Shown: positions 33,649 through 44,877, counted from the first letter of the stretch. The stretch is DNA of 64,000 nt from Duganella sp. 1411 (GCF_017833525.1 NZ_JAFICD010000010.1:124001-188000); one strand, 5' to 3'. Notes: a model not told the origin generated them from the letters alone. Program-made: numbers and translations.

Positions 33649-34650
33649 CTACTTGGGCTGGTAGATCTGGTCGAACAGGCCGCCGTCGGCGAAGTGGGTC
33701 TTCTGCGCCTTGGTCCAGTCGCCGGCGATCTGGGCGATCGTGAACAGTTTTACGGCCGGGAATTGGGCGGCGTATTTCTTCGCCTCTTTCTCGACGGCCG
33801 GACGGTAGTAATTCTTGGCGATGATTTCCTGGCCCTCGTCGGTGTAGAGGAAGTTCAGGTAGGCCTCGGCCACCTTGCGGGTGCCGCGCTTGTCGACCAC
33901 CTTGTCGACCACGGCCACCGGCGGCTCGGCCAGGATCGACACCGACGGCGCGACGATGTCGAACTTGCTCGGTCCCAGTTCCTTGATGGCCAGCAGCGCC
34001 TCGTTCTCCCACGCGATCAGCACGTCGCCGATGCCGCGCTCGACAAACGTGGTGGTGGCGCCGCGCGCGCCGGAATCGAGCACCGGCACGTTCTTGTACA
34101 GCTTGCCGAGGAAGTCCTTGGCCGTGGCCTCGTTGCCGCCCGGCTGGCGCAGCGCGTAGCCGTAGGCGGCCAGGTGGTTCCAGCGGGCGCCGCCGGAGGT
34201 TTTCGGATTCGGGGTGATAACGGCCACGCCCGGCTTGACCAGGTCGTTCCAATCCTTGATGCCCTTGGGGTTGCCCTTGCGGACCAGGAACACGATGGTC
34301 GAGGTGTACGGGGTGCTGTTGTGCGGCAGTTTCTTCTGCCAGTCCGGCGCCAGGAGCTTGCGCTCGGCGATGGCGTCGATGTCGTAGGCTAGCGCCAGCG
34401 AGACCACGTCCGCCTCCAGGCCGTCGATGACGGCGCGGCCCTGCTTGCCGGAACCGCCGTGCGATTGCTTGATCTTGACGGTGTCGCCGGTCTTGGCCTT
34501 CCAGTCCTTGGCGAAGGCGGCGTTGACGTCCTGGTACAGCTCGCGCGTCGGATCGTACGAGACGTTGAGCAGGGAGACTTCGGCGGCCAGCACGGATGAG
34601 GCGGCGGTGGCGGCGAAAACGGCCGCGGCGATGATTTTTTTGGACAGCAT
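33649..34650 (-). CDS. sbp: Periplasmic sulfate-binding protein
   Basis: 333 residues with a signal peptide (about 1-22, cleavage after VLA). The mature part has the Sbp/CysP pattern: SYDPTRELYQDVNAAF, IKQSHGGSGKQGRAV and TPNPKTSGGARWNHLAAYGY, which carry sulfate-binding residues in characterised proteins. It is the first gene of the sulfur cluster and has an AT-rich leader containing AATAAGGGA. It supplies substrate to CysTWA. Confidence 0.95.
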   Translation of the reverse strand: MLSKKIIAAAVFAATAASSVLAAEVSLLNVSYDPTRELYQDVNAAFAKDWKAKTGDTVKIKQSHGGSGKQGRAVIDGLEADVVSLALAYDIDAIAERKLLAPDWQKKLPHNSTPYTSTIVFLVRKGNPKGIKDWNDLVKPGVAVITPNPKTSGGARWNHLAAYGYALRQPGGNEATAKDFLGKLYKNVPVLDSGARGATTTFVERGIGDVLIAWENEALLAIKELGPSKFDIVAPSVSILAEPPVAVVDKVVDKRGTRKVAEAYLNFLYTDEGQEIIAKNYYRPAVEKEAKKYAAQFPAVKLFTIAQIAGDWTKAQKTHFADGGLFDQIYQPK

Positions 34651-34748
34651 GGAATTCCCCTAGTTGTGTTAAACCAAAGAGTAATGCCGTCCCTTATTAA
34701 TTAGAACTAAGCTTTTATCAGTTCCATATGCGAAAACCTTATATGCGG

Positions 34749-35132
34749 CTAGTAGAACCGGTTGAACAGCACCACGCCCCAGGTGGCCGCCGCCAGCAGG
34801 CAGGTCAGCAACACCGCCGCGCTGCCGAAGTCCTTGGCGTTCTTGGACAGCGGGTGGCGTTCCAGCGAAATCCTGTCAACCACCGCCTCCAGTGCCGAGT
34901 TAATCAGTTCGACGATCAGCACCAGCACCAGCACCGCGATCAGCACCAGCTTCTCGAACGCCGAAATCTTCAACACCAGCGCGATCAGCGCGCCGACGAC
35001 AAACAGGGCCAGCTCCTGGCGGAACGCGTGCTCGTGTTTCCAGGCCGACTTGAGGCCGTCGATCGAGTAGAAGAAGGCCGAAAAGATCCGCTTGAGGCCG
35101 CTTTTGCTTTTGAATTCGCTGACAGGTTCCAT
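34749..35132 (-). CDS. dgkA: Diacylglycerol kinase
   Basis: 127-residue inner-membrane enzyme that phosphorylates diacylglycerol, recycling it from membrane-derived oligosaccharide or lipid turnover. FKSKSGLKRIFSAFFYSIDG at the N-terminus and VELINSALEAVVDRIS in the second helix are the DgkA signature. Three hydrophobic helices. The ATG at 35132 matches the family start; an upstream frame to 35171 is not conserved-looking. It is divergent from iclR. Confidence 0.93.
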   Translation of the reverse strand: MEPVSEFKSKSGLKRIFSAFFYSIDGLKSAWKHEHAFRQELALFVVGALIALVLKISAFEKLVLIAVLVLVLIVELINSALEAVVDRISLERHPLSKNAKDFGSAAVLLTCLLAAATWGVVLFNRFY

Positions 35133-35235
35133 GGGAGACAAACAAGATAAAGATAGCGCATTATGCATCAATTCACATTTTTTTCACATTATGGTATAAC
35201 GTAGTTACCGCATACTGCACCGCACCAACCACATC

Positions 35236-36015
35236 ATGAAAATCGAAACCGTTCCCGAGCAAAAGACCACTATCCAGGTGATCGAGCGCATGGTGGCGCT
35301 ACTAGACGCTCTCGCCAAGTATCCCGATCCCGTCAGCCTGAAGGAATTGTCCAAGGTGTCCGGGCTGCACCCGTCGACCGCGCACCGCATCCTCAACGAC
35401 ATGGTGCTGACCCGTTTTGTCGACCGCATCGAACCGGGCACCTACCGGCTCGGCATGCGGCTGTTGGAATTGGGCAACGTCGTCAAGAGTCGGCTGTCGG
35501 TGCGCGAGGCCGCGCTCGATTTCATGCGCGCATTGCACAAGAAGACGCAGCAGACCATCAACCTGTCGGTGCGCCAGGGCGACGAGATCGTCTACATCGA
35601 CCGCGCGTTCTCGGAGCGCTCGGGCATGCAGGTGGTCCGCGCGATCGGCGGGCGCGGTCCGCTGCACCTGACCTCGACCGGCAAGCTGTTCCTGTCGGTC
35701 GACGAGCCGAAGGCCATCCGCGCCTACGCCACGCGCACCGGGCTGGCCGGGCACAACAAGAATTCGATCACGGATTTGTCCAAGCTCGAGCGCGAGCTCA
35801 GCCTGGTGAAGTCGCGCGGCTACGCGCGCGATAACGAGGAACTGGAACTGGGGGTGCGCTGCATGGCCGCCGGCATCCACGACGACAGCGGCAAGTTGAT
35901 CGCCGGGCTGTCGATCTCGGCGCCGGCCGACCGCCTGCAGGAGGATTGGCTGGACGATCTGGTCACGACCGCCAGCCAGATCTCCGCCACGCTCGGTTAC
36001 ATGCCGGTCGAATAA
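35236..36015 (+). CDS. IclR-family transcriptional regulator
   Basis: 259 residues. N-terminal winged helix (about 12-75) with SLKELSKVSGLHPSTAHRIL; C-terminal IclR effector domain from about 90, with VYIDRAFSERSGMQV and GVRCMAAGIHDDSGKLIAGL. Members control catabolic genes. It is divergent from dgkA; GGTATAACGTAGTTACC at 35193-35209 has matching GGTA/TACC ends and may be a self-operator. Its 3' end overlaps the convergent pbpG by 19 bases. Target genes are unknown. Confidence 0.92.
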   Translation: MKIETVPEQKTTIQVIERMVALLDALAKYPDPVSLKELSKVSGLHPSTAHRILNDMVLTRFVDRIEPGTYRLGMRLLELGNVVKSRLSVREAALDFMRALHKKTQQTINLSVRQGDEIVYIDRAFSERSGMQVVRAIGGRGPLHLTSTGKLFLSVDEPKAIRAYATRTGLAGHNKNSITDLSKLERELSLVKSRGYARDNEELELGVRCMAAGIHDDSGKLIAGLSISAPADRLQEDWLDDLVTTASQISATLGYMPVE

Positions 36016-37073
36016 ACCGGCGAGGTGCTGTTGGTGGTCAGCGCCGCGGGCTTGAGCGCCTGCAGCCAGCTGCGCATGCGGCCGGCGTCGGCGGTGCGCG
36101 ACTGCTTGCCCTTGGAGTCGAGGAACACCATGATCACCGAACGGCCTTCGATGACGGCCTGCATCATCAGGCAGCGTCCCGCTTCGTTGATGAAACCGGT
36201 TTTCTGCAAGCCGATCGCCCAGTCCGGATTGGCCACCAGGTGATTGGTGGTGCCGAACTGCATCGGACGGCCGTTGGCTTCGACGATGGCCTTGGCGTCG
36301 GTCGAGAACTGGCGCAGCATCGGATGCTGGTACGCCGCCATCGCCAGCTTGGCCAGGTCGCGCGCGCTGGCCACATTCATTTTCGACAAGCCGCTCGAAT
36401 CGACATAATGGGTGTCGGTCATGCCCAGTTCGCGGGCCTTGGCGTTCATCGCCTCGACAAACGCCGGCTTGCCGCCCGGATAGTTACGGCCCAGCGCCGA
36501 GGCGGCGCGGTTTTCCGAGCTCATCAGGGCGATGTGCAGCATGTTGGCGCGGGTCAGCTGGGCCCCCACGCGCAGGCGCGAGCTGCTGAATTTTTCGCGG
36601 TCGACGTCCTCGTCGGTGACGGTCAGCAGCTCGTCCATGTCCTGGTTGGCTTCGACCACGACCAGGCCGGTCATCATCTTGGTGATCGAGGCGATCGGCA
36701 AGGCGACGTTGGAATTCTTTTCAAACAATACTTCGGAATTGGCCTGGTCGAGCACCAGCGCCACGTTGGACTTGAGGTCGAGCGGATCGTGCGTCGCGCT
36801 CAGGCCGGCCAGGTCGCCCATGGTCGGCACCGGCGGCGCGGCCGTGATCATGCGCTGGTACACCACCTTGCGGCGGCCGTTGACCTTGGTCACGCGCTTG
36901 ACCACGCGCTCGCCCGCCTCGGCGGCGGCCACGCGCACCGGCTGGCGCGACTTGCCTTTCTTGACGTGGGCCTTCTTGGGCGCGGCGGTATCGGCGGTCG
37001 CGGCCTGGGCGGCGCTGAGGCCGGCGGATGCGAACATCAGCGAAATGAGCGCACTTAACGCTAGTTTATACAT
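35997..37073 (-). CDS. pbpG: D-alanyl-D-alanine carboxypeptidase/endopeptidase (PBP7-like)
   Basis: Low-molecular-mass penicillin-binding protein acting in the periplasm on peptidoglycan cross-links. 358 residues. Signal peptide 1-24, then a lysine-rich linker (30-75). Active-site motifs are all present: SITK (Ser129-Lys132), SEN (Ser186-Asn188) and KTG (291-293). The length and the PKKAHVKKGKSRQ linker are consistent with betaproteobacterial PbpG. It converges with iclR. Confidence 0.93.
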   Translation of the reverse strand: MYKLALSALISLMFASAGLSAAQAATADTAAPKKAHVKKGKSRQPVRVAAAEAGERVVKRVTKVNGRRKVVYQRMITAAPPVPTMGDLAGLSATHDPLDLKSNVALVLDQANSEVLFEKNSNVALPIASITKMMTGLVVVEANQDMDELLTVTDEDVDREKFSSSRLRVGAQLTRANMLHIALMSSENRAASALGRNYPGGKPAFVEAMNAKARELGMTDTHYVDSSGLSKMNVASARDLAKLAMAAYQHPMLRQFSTDAKAIVEANGRPMQFGTTNHLVANPDWAIGLQKTGFINEAGRCLMMQAVIEGRSVIMVFLDSKGKQSRTADAGRMRSWLQALKPAALTTNSTSPVYSTGM

Positions 37074-37211
37074 TCATATCCCCAAAAGAAGAAAAGCCGC
37101 ATTTCACAATCGACAGTTGCAGTGTAGCAAAACGGTGCGCAAGCGCAAGCTAATTTAAGCTTGGTGGCATCTTTGGTTGCGTATCTGCAATATGCTTAAA
37201 GCAAGCTAGTC

Positions 37212-37907
37212 CTAAGCGACAAATTTAACAAATTCTTCGACCGGCATACGCTCCGTGATCAAAGAATTCTCGATTTTTGTCGTGTCGGCGTAACCGAGGG
37301 CCATGCCGCACACCACCATTTCGTTGGCGGGGAGATCCAGCGCGGAACGGATGACCCGATGATACTGGGTAAAGGCGGCTTGCGGACAAGTATCTAGTCC
37401 CCGCGCCCGCGCGGCCACCATCACGCTCTGCAAGAACATCCCGTAGTCCAGCCACGAGCCCTGCTCCATCACGCGGTCGATCGTGAAGATCAGGCCGACG
37501 GGGGCGCCGAAGAACTCGTAGTTGCGGCCGTGCTGGGCCGCCATGCCGGCCTTGTTGTCGCGCGTGAGCCCCAGCAGCGCATATAAATCCCAGCCCACCT
37601 TGCGGCGCCGCTCGATGAACGGCGAGACCCATTGGCGCGGGTAATACGCGTATTCCTCGGTGTGCTGGCCGGCTTGCTCCGGATCGTTATGTATGGCCAG
37701 GATCGCCGAAGACAACTCCCGCTTGCGCTCGCCTTCGAGCACATACACTTTCCACGGTTGCGTGTTGGTGCCGGACGGCGCCCTGCCCGCCACCCGCAGG
37801 ATCGCCGTGACGTCCTCGCGCGCCACCGCTTGCGGCAGATAGGCGCGGATCGAGCGGCGCGACGTGATCGCCGCGTCCACCGCCTGCTGTTCTGGAGTAG
37901 AAATCAT
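37212..37907 (-). CDS. Nitroreductase-family oxidoreductase
   Basis: 231 residues. FMN-binding pattern at the N-terminus (SRRSIRAYLPQAVAREDV, then GRAPSGTNTQPWKVYV) and a GLDTCPQAAFTQYHRVIR segment near 168-185. Proteins of this type are NAD(P)H-dependent flavoenzymes; the substrate is unknown. It starts 9 bases downstream of an EamA transporter gene on the same strand, so the two may be co-transcribed. Confidence 0.9.
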   Translation of the reverse strand: MISTPEQQAVDAAITSRRSIRAYLPQAVAREDVTAILRVAGRAPSGTNTQPWKVYVLEGERKRELSSAILAIHNDPEQAGQHTEEYAYYPRQWVSPFIERRRKVGWDLYALLGLTRDNKAGMAAQHGRNYEFFGAPVGLIFTIDRVMEQGSWLDYGMFLQSVMVAARARGLDTCPQAAFTQYHRVIRSALDLPANEMVVCGMALGYADTTKIENSLITERMPVEEFVKFVA

Positions 37908-37916
37908 GTGGCCTCG

Positions 37917-38852
37917 CTATTTGGGTTGGTTTTTGCTGACAACGAAAAACACCCCGGTGACCGCCAGCGCCATGCCGACGATGCCGAGGGCGTTGAATGC
38001 TTCGCCGAACATCAGCCACGCCATGACGGCGGTGGTGGGCGGCGTCAGGTACATCAGGCTGGTGACCTGGGTGGCGTCGCTGCGGCGTATCAGCGCGAAC
38101 AGCACGAAAATGGCGCCGATCGACAGGCCCAGCACCGACCACGCCAGCGCGCCGACGAACTGCGGCGTCCATCGCACCGCAGCAAAATCGGCGCTCAAGC
38201 CTTCAAATATGATAGCCAACGGCAACACCACCACGGTGGACGCGGCGAACTGGATGACCGTGCCGGTGCGCAGGTCGAATTGCGGGCAATGGCGTTTTTG
38301 ATACATGGTGCCGACCGTGATCGACACCAGCGCCAGCACGCACAGCGCGATGGCCTCCACCGACAGCCCGGTCAGCTTGATCTTGGCCGCCACCACCAAG
38401 GCGACGCCGCCGATGCCGAACACCAATCCCAGCCACTGGCGCGGCCGCACCTTTTCACCGATCAGCGGCGCGGCGAACGCGGTCAGGATGGGCTGCATGC
38501 CGACGATCAGCGCCGACAGGCCGGCCGGCATGCCCTGCTTGATGGCGCACCAGACGCCGATCAGATAACCGGCCTGGACCAGCACCCCGGCCAGCGCGAT
38601 GTGGCGGATCTTGCCGTGCGGCCAGGGCGCGCGCAACACCAGCACGGCCGGCACCAGCAACAGCAGCACGCCCAGAAAGCGCATCACCAGGAAGGTCAGC
38701 GGCGGCGCGTACGGCAGGCCGAACTTGGCCACGATGAAGCCGCTGCTCCATAAAAGGACAAAAAACAACGGCATCGGCGACAAAAAAGTCGCGTGTCCGG
38801 CCGCTGCGGCAGCGGGGTTTTGCGGGGAAACGGCGGTAGGGGTATCGGACAT
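37917..38852 (-). CDS. EamA-family (DMT superfamily) transporter
   Basis: 311 residues, about ten membrane helices. PMPLFFVLLWSSGFIVAKFG opens the first EamA repeat, and ARSLM-like LMYLTPPTTAVMAWLMFGEA marks the second. It is distinct from the EamA protein at 13.2 kb. The substrate is unknown. It precedes the nitroreductase gene. The 350-base gap on its 5' side contains only the phasin promoter region. Confidence 0.9.
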   Translation of the reverse strand: MSDTPTAVSPQNPAAAAAGHATFLSPMPLFFVLLWSSGFIVAKFGLPYAPPLTFLVMRFLGVLLLLVPAVLVLRAPWPHGKIRHIALAGVLVQAGYLIGVWCAIKQGMPAGLSALIVGMQPILTAFAAPLIGEKVRPRQWLGLVFGIGGVALVVAAKIKLTGLSVEAIALCVLALVSITVGTMYQKRHCPQFDLRTGTVIQFAASTVVVLPLAIIFEGLSADFAAVRWTPQFVGALAWSVLGLSIGAIFVLFALIRRSDATQVTSLMYLTPPTTAVMAWLMFGEAFNALGIVGMALAVTGVFFVVSKNQPK

Positions 38853-39042
38853 GAAAACTTACTATCGGACTGAAAGGAAACGAAAGGCGGGCAGACGGCA
38901 TCGGCCAGTTGCCCGCCGAGTCTATCACGGCGGCCCGATCGGCACCGGCCCAGCCCCCAAAGCAAGCAACCACGCCAGCCCCGGCGATGCACCGCAATAA
39001 GTTTTAGCCGGGAAATACTTCCTCAAATCGACGTTTCATGCC

Positions 39043-39115
39043 TTGATGCAACGCACAAAAAATCGCTTGACTTAATTTCCCAAGGCCGTAAAATTGGCTT
39101 TGTTGCGTTGCACAA
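39043..39115 (+). promoter_or_regulatory. Phasin promoter with two candidate PhaR-type operators
   Basis: TTGACT (39067-39072), a 16-base spacer and TAAAAT (39089-39094) form a good sigma-70 promoter. TTGTTGCGTTGCACAA at 39100-39115 covers the expected start point, and TTGATGCAACGCACAA at 39043-39058 contains the same GCGTTGCA core in reverse. PhaR repressors of PHB producers bind TGC-rich sites of this kind in phasin promoters. The remaining 38853-39202 sequence shows no gene. Confidence 0.6.
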
Positions 39116-39202
39116 TTCGATCGGTTTGAAACGTGGATGTTCTGTTTCTCGCCGAGCTAGAACGGCAGTATCCAATTAATGACTATTTTCCTGGAGAGTT
39201 AA

Positions 39203-39763
39203 ATGTTTTCAATCCCTGAGCAATTTTCCAATGCGACCAAAGCCAACTTTGAAGCGCAGTTCGCCATCTTCTCGGCCCTGACCAACAAGGCGTTTGAAGG
39301 CGTGGAGAAGTTTGTCGACCTGAACCTGACTGCCGCCAAGGCGTCGCTGGAAGAGTCGTCGATCACCACCAAGCAACTGCTGTCGGCAAAAGATCCGCAA
39401 GAATTCTTCTCGCTGGCATCCGCTCAGGCCCAGCCGAACGCAGAAAAAACCCTGGCGTACGGCCGTCACCTGGCGAACATCGCCTCGAGCACCAGCGCCG
39501 AGTTCAGCAAAGCCGCCGAAACGCAAATCGCTGAAACCAACCGCAAAGTCATCTCGCTGGTGGAAGAAGTCAGCAAGAACGCCCCGGCCGGCAGCGAAAA
39601 CGCCGTCGCCCTGTTCAAATCGGCCCTAGGCAATGCCAACGCCGGCTACGAGCAGTTCAGCAAGACCGCCAAGCAGGCTGTCGAGTCGATCGAAAGCAAC
39701 GTCGCGCAAGCGGTGAACCAGTTCTCCGCCGCCGCCGCCAAGGTCGCTCCGGCACGCAAGTAA
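39203..39763 (+). CDS. phaP: Phasin (PHB-granule-associated protein)
   Basis: 186-residue, almost entirely helical protein with the PhaP family pattern: IPEQFSNATKANFEAQFAIF at the start, GVEKFVDLNLTAAKASLEES and an Ala-rich C-terminus. Phasins coat polyhydroxybutyrate granules. A GGAGAG ribosome site precedes the ATG. The gene is flanked by a strong promoter with candidate PhaR sites and a double hairpin terminator, as expected for a highly expressed gene. Confidence 0.93.
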   Translation: MFSIPEQFSNATKANFEAQFAIFSALTNKAFEGVEKFVDLNLTAAKASLEESSITTKQLLSAKDPQEFFSLASAQAQPNAEKTLAYGRHLANIASSTSAEFSKAAETQIAETNRKVISLVEEVSKNAPAGSENAVALFKSALGNANAGYEQFSKTAKQAVESIESNVAQAVNQFSAAAAKVAPARK

Positions 39764-39770
39764 TCAGGAT

Positions 39771-39875
39771 GGTGCCGGCGCCCAGGCGCCGGCACCGTTC
39801 CGCTGCCTCCTCGGCATCCACGGTATCTCCGGCGGATGTCCTTAAAAGCCCCGGCACCGCCGGGGCCTTTTTTTT
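39771..39875 (+). terminator. Hairpin and Rho-independent terminator after phasin
   Basis: 39771-39796 is a perfect 11-bp hairpin (GGTGCCGGCGC / GCGCCGGCACC) without a T run. 39848-39866 is a second stem (GCCCCGGC / GCCGGGGC) followed by eight T residues, the actual terminator. The first hairpin may stabilise the mRNA 3' end. Confidence 0.85.
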
Positions 39876-39900
39876 GGCTGGCAGACCCGCACGGCCACGC

Positions 39901-39928
39901 GGGGTCGTACCCCGAGGGGTACGACCCC
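39901..39928. repeat. Palindromic intergenic repeat (GGGGTCGTACCCC family)
   Basis: GGGGTCGTACCCC, GA, GGGGTACGACCCC, preceded by CCCGCACGGCCACGC and followed by TAAGCGG. These flanks are also seen at 3847-3930 and, in reverse, at 51259-51312, so the full element is about 70 bases. Confidence 0.85.
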
Positions 39929-39973
39929 TAAGCGGAGACGCAGGCGTCCCGCTAAAAGGATGCAGGGTGGGGT

Positions 39974-40695
<722 letters not shown>

Positions 40696-40696
<1 letters not shown>

Positions 40697-41466
40697 TAGT
40701 GCGATCCTCCCAGATAGGCGTCGATGACGGCCTGGTTGCGCTGTATTTCCGCCGGCAGCCCCTCGGCGATCGGCTTGCCGTATTCCAGCACCATCAGCCG
40801 GTCGCACAGGCCCATCATCATTTTGACGTCGTGCTCGATCAGCAGCACGGTCTTGCCTTCGTTCTTGATCTTGACCAGCAGCTCGCGCAGCGCCAGTTTT
40901 TCGGTCGCGTTCATGCCGGCGGCCGGTTCATCCAACGCCAGCAGCTGCGGATCGGTGGCCAGCGCGCGGGCGATCTCCAGCCGGCGCTGGTCGCCGTACG
41001 ACAGGAAGCGCGACGTGCGGTTGGCGAACTGGCCGATGCCGACGAAATCGAGCAACTCCTGCGCGCGCTTGCGAATGCTGGCCTCCTCCTCGCGCGCCGC
41101 CTTGTGGCGGAACACGGCGCCGAACACGCCCTGGTGCGAACGCACGTGGCGCCCGACCATGACGTTCTCGAGCGCGGTCATCTCACCGAACAGGCGGATG
41201 TTCTGGAAGGTGCGGGCGATGCCGGCCTTGGCCACCTCGTGCGGGGCCGACGGCGAATACGGCTTGCCGGCCAGCTCGAAGGTGCCCGTGTCCGGCTGGT
41301 ACAGGCCGGTGATGACGTTGAAGAAGGTGGTCTTGCCGGCGCCGTTGGGGCCGATCAGGCCGTAGATCTGGCCCTTCAGGATCTTGATGCCGACATCGGT
41401 CAGCGCCTGCAAGCCGCCGAAGCGCTTGTTGACGCCGGCGATGTTGAGAATGACTGGTTCGCTCAT
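40696..41466 (-). CDS. livG: Branched-chain amino acid ABC transporter ATP-binding protein LivG
   Basis: 256 residues. Walker A GPNGAGKTTFFNVITGLYQP, signature LSYGDQRRLEIARALA and Walker B LLALDEPAAGMNATE; the NPNGAGKTT-type LivG N-terminus (VNKRFGGLQAL) is present. ATG at 41466 is preferred (MSEPVILN). It overlaps neither livM nor livF by more than a few bases. Confidence 0.95.
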
Positions 41467-41477
41467 TGTGTGTTTCC

Positions 41478-42695
<1,218 letters not shown>

Positions 42696-42707
42696 GAGAT
42701 CCCCCTG

Positions 42708-43637
42708 TTACGCGCGGTCGGCGACGCGCTCGCCCATGATGCCGGACGGACGCACCGTCAGCACGATGATCAGCACGACGAAGGCGAAGATGTCCTGGTA
42801 GTGGCTGCCGAGGAAGCCGCCGGTCAGGTCGCCGATGTAGCCGGCGCCCAGGCTCTCGATAATGCCGAGCACGATCCCGCCGATCATCGCGCCGTAGATG
42901 TTGCCGATGCCGCCCAGCACCGCCGCCGAAAACGCCTTCAGGCCCGGCACGAAGCCCATCGCGAACTGGATCGACGCGTAGTTGGCGCCCCACATCACGC
43001 CGGCGACGGCGGCCAGCGCCGCGCCCAGCGCGAAGGTGGCGACGATGACCTTGTTCGAGTCGACGCCCATCAGGCCGGCGACCCGCGGGTTTTCCGCCGT
43101 GGCGCGCATGGCGCGGCCCATCTTGGTTTTTTCCACCAGCAGCACCAGCCCGGTCATCGACACGGCCGCCAGCACCAGCAGCAGGATCTGCGTCTGCGAA
43201 ATGAGCGCGCCGCCGACCACCACCGGCTCGGTCGACAGCAGCTGCGGGAACGGCAGCGGGTTGCGGGTCCAGATCATCATGGCGAAGGTTTGCAGCAGGA
43301 TGGAGACGCCGATCGCCGTGATCAGCGGCGCCAGCCGGGGCGCGTTGCGCAGCCGGCGGTAGGCGACGCGTTCGATGATGACGTTGACGATGATGCAGAC
43401 CGGGATGGCGCCGCCGATGGCGATGGCCAGCTTGACGTAGCCGGGCAGGTCCGGCGCGTACTCGTTGAGATATTTGAGGATGGTCAGGCCGGTCATCGCC
43501 CCCACCATCAGCACATCGCCGTGGGCGAAGTTAATCAGATTGAGCACGCCGTACACCATGGTGTAGCCCAGCGCGACCAGCGCGTACATACTGCCCAGCA
43601 CCAAGCCATTTATGATTTGTTGGATAAAAGTATCCAT
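42708..43637 (-). CDS. livH: Branched-chain amino acid ABC transporter permease LivH
   Basis: 309 residues, about eight membrane helices. It starts MDTFIQQIINGLVLGSMYAL, then VNFAHGDVLMVGA-like LINFAHGDVLMVGAM, the LivH signature; EAA loop RAMRATAENPRVAGLMGVD. First gene of livHMGF. No livK (binding protein) gene lies in the cluster, so it must be encoded elsewhere. Confidence 0.95.
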   Translation of the reverse strand: MDTFIQQIINGLVLGSMYALVALGYTMVYGVLNLINFAHGDVLMVGAMTGLTILKYLNEYAPDLPGYVKLAIAIGGAIPVCIIVNVIIERVAYRRLRNAPRLAPLITAIGVSILLQTFAMMIWTRNPLPFPQLLSTEPVVVGGALISQTQILLLVLAAVSMTGLVLLVEKTKMGRAMRATAENPRVAGLMGVDSNKVIVATFALGAALAAVAGVMWGANYASIQFAMGFVPGLKAFSAAVLGGIGNIYGAMIGGIVLGIIESLGAGYIGDLTGGFLGSHYQDIFAFVVLIIVLTVRPSGIMGERVADRA

Positions 43638-43679
43638 GAGAGCCTTTAATTTTTGTATTGCACAGACGGTCCAAGTAAC

Positions 43680-43718
43680 AAAAACGGCACCCCGGGGCGA
43701 GATGTCCCCGTAGTGCCG
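43680..43718 (-). terminator. Rho-independent terminator between ispH and livH
   Basis: Read on the minus strand: CGGCAC, inner stem CGGGG/CCCCG, GTGCCG, then TTTTT. It lies upstream of livH on the same strand, so it ends the fkpB-ispH transcript and implies that liv genes use a promoter between 43640 and 43680. The rest of the 43638-43907 gap shows nothing else. Confidence 0.75.
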
Positions 43719-43907
43719 CCGTTGACTACACGATAATCATGCAAGTTCCATGCCTGAGCCGGCATAAAACCCTGCGCACCGCTTGGGCGTTTATGAGCCT
43801 AATCGACAAGCTTTTGCGAGCGAGGCAATGATAGCGAGATTCCCTAAAAACTTACTGCGGAATAAGTACGCAACTACTGAATTAAGTTCTGCCTGCCGCC
43901 TTGCCGC

Positions 43908-44870
43908 TCAGCCCGCGCCTCCCGCGGCCGCCGGTTTTTGCCCGTCCAGGCCCTTGGGCAGCGGGAAGGTCACCGACTCCAGCACGCCGTCGAGCGGGCG
44001 CACGCTGCGCACGCCGCACTCTTTCAGGCGGTCGATGACGGCCTGCACCAGCACCTCGGGCGCCGACGCGCCGGCCGTCACGCCGACCCGCAGCTTGCCT
44101 TCGAGCCAGGCCGGATCGATCTGCGTGGCGTTGTCGACCATGTGGGCGGGCGTGCCCATCTTCTCGGCCACTTCGCGCAGGCGGTTGGAGTTGGAACTGT
44201 TCGGGCTGCCGACGACGATCACCAGCTCGACCTGCGGCGCCATGAACTTGACGGCCTCCTGGCGGTTGGTGGTGGCGTAGCAGATGTCGCCCTTTTTCGG
44301 CTCGATGATGGCCGGGAATTTGCGCTTGAGCGCTTCGATGATGTCGGCGGTGTCGTCGACCGACAGCGTTGTCTGGGAGACATAGGCCAGCTGCTCCGGC
44401 TTGGTCACCTCGAGCAGCTCGACGTCGGCCACCGTTTCGACCAGATACATGCCCGCTTCGGTCTGGCCCATCGTGCCCTCGACCTCCGGATGGCCGTCGT
44501 GGCCGATCATGATGATCTCGCAGCCCTGCTTGCGCATCTTGGCCACTTCCACGTGGACCTTGGTCACCAGCGGACAGGTCGCGTCGAAGATGCTCAGGCC
44601 GCGCGATTCGGCCTCGGCGCGCACCGCCTTGGACACGCCGTGGGCCGAGAACACCAGCGTATTGCCGGCCGGGACGTCGTCGAGGTCCTCGATGAAGATC
44701 GCGCCCTTATTGCGCAAGTCTTCCACCACATAGGCGTTGTGGACGATTTCGTGGCGCACATAGATCGGCGCGCCGAATTGCAACAGCGCGCGCTCGACGA
44801 TCTCGATCGCGCGGTCGACGCCGGCGCAAAAGCCGCGCGGCTGGGCCAACAGGAGTTCTTTATCGCTCAT
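43908..44870 (-). CDS. ispH: 4-hydroxy-3-methylbut-2-enyl diphosphate reductase
   Basis: Last enzyme of the MEP isoprenoid pathway, an iron-sulfur protein. 320 residues. The cluster-binding cysteines are visible: Cys15 in QPRGFCAGVDRA, one in FDATCPLVTKVH and one in KGDICYATTNRQEAV. The SSNSNRLREVAEKMG motif is also present. It follows fkpB by 7 bases, an ancient pairing. Confidence 0.97.
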   Translation of the reverse strand: MSDKELLLAQPRGFCAGVDRAIEIVERALLQFGAPIYVRHEIVHNAYVVEDLRNKGAIFIEDLDDVPAGNTLVFSAHGVSKAVRAEAESRGLSIFDATCPLVTKVHVEVAKMRKQGCEIIMIGHDGHPEVEGTMGQTEAGMYLVETVADVELLEVTKPEQLAYVSQTTLSVDDTADIIEALKRKFPAIIEPKKGDICYATTNRQEAVKFMAPQVELVIVVGSPNSSNSNRLREVAEKMGTPAHMVDNATQIDPAWLEGKLRVGVTAGASAPEVLVQAVIDRLKECGVRSVRPLDGVLESVTFPLPKGLDGQKPAAAGGAG

Positions 44871-44877
44871 CGGTTCC

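Noticed and set aside
39901..39928. Palindrome as a Rho-independent terminator
   Set aside because: No T run follows, and the same palindrome with flanks recurs in unrelated places, so it is treated as a repeat.
43783..44280. Plus-strand ORF in the ispH-livH gap
   Set aside because: Most of it lies opposite ispH and has no ribosome site.
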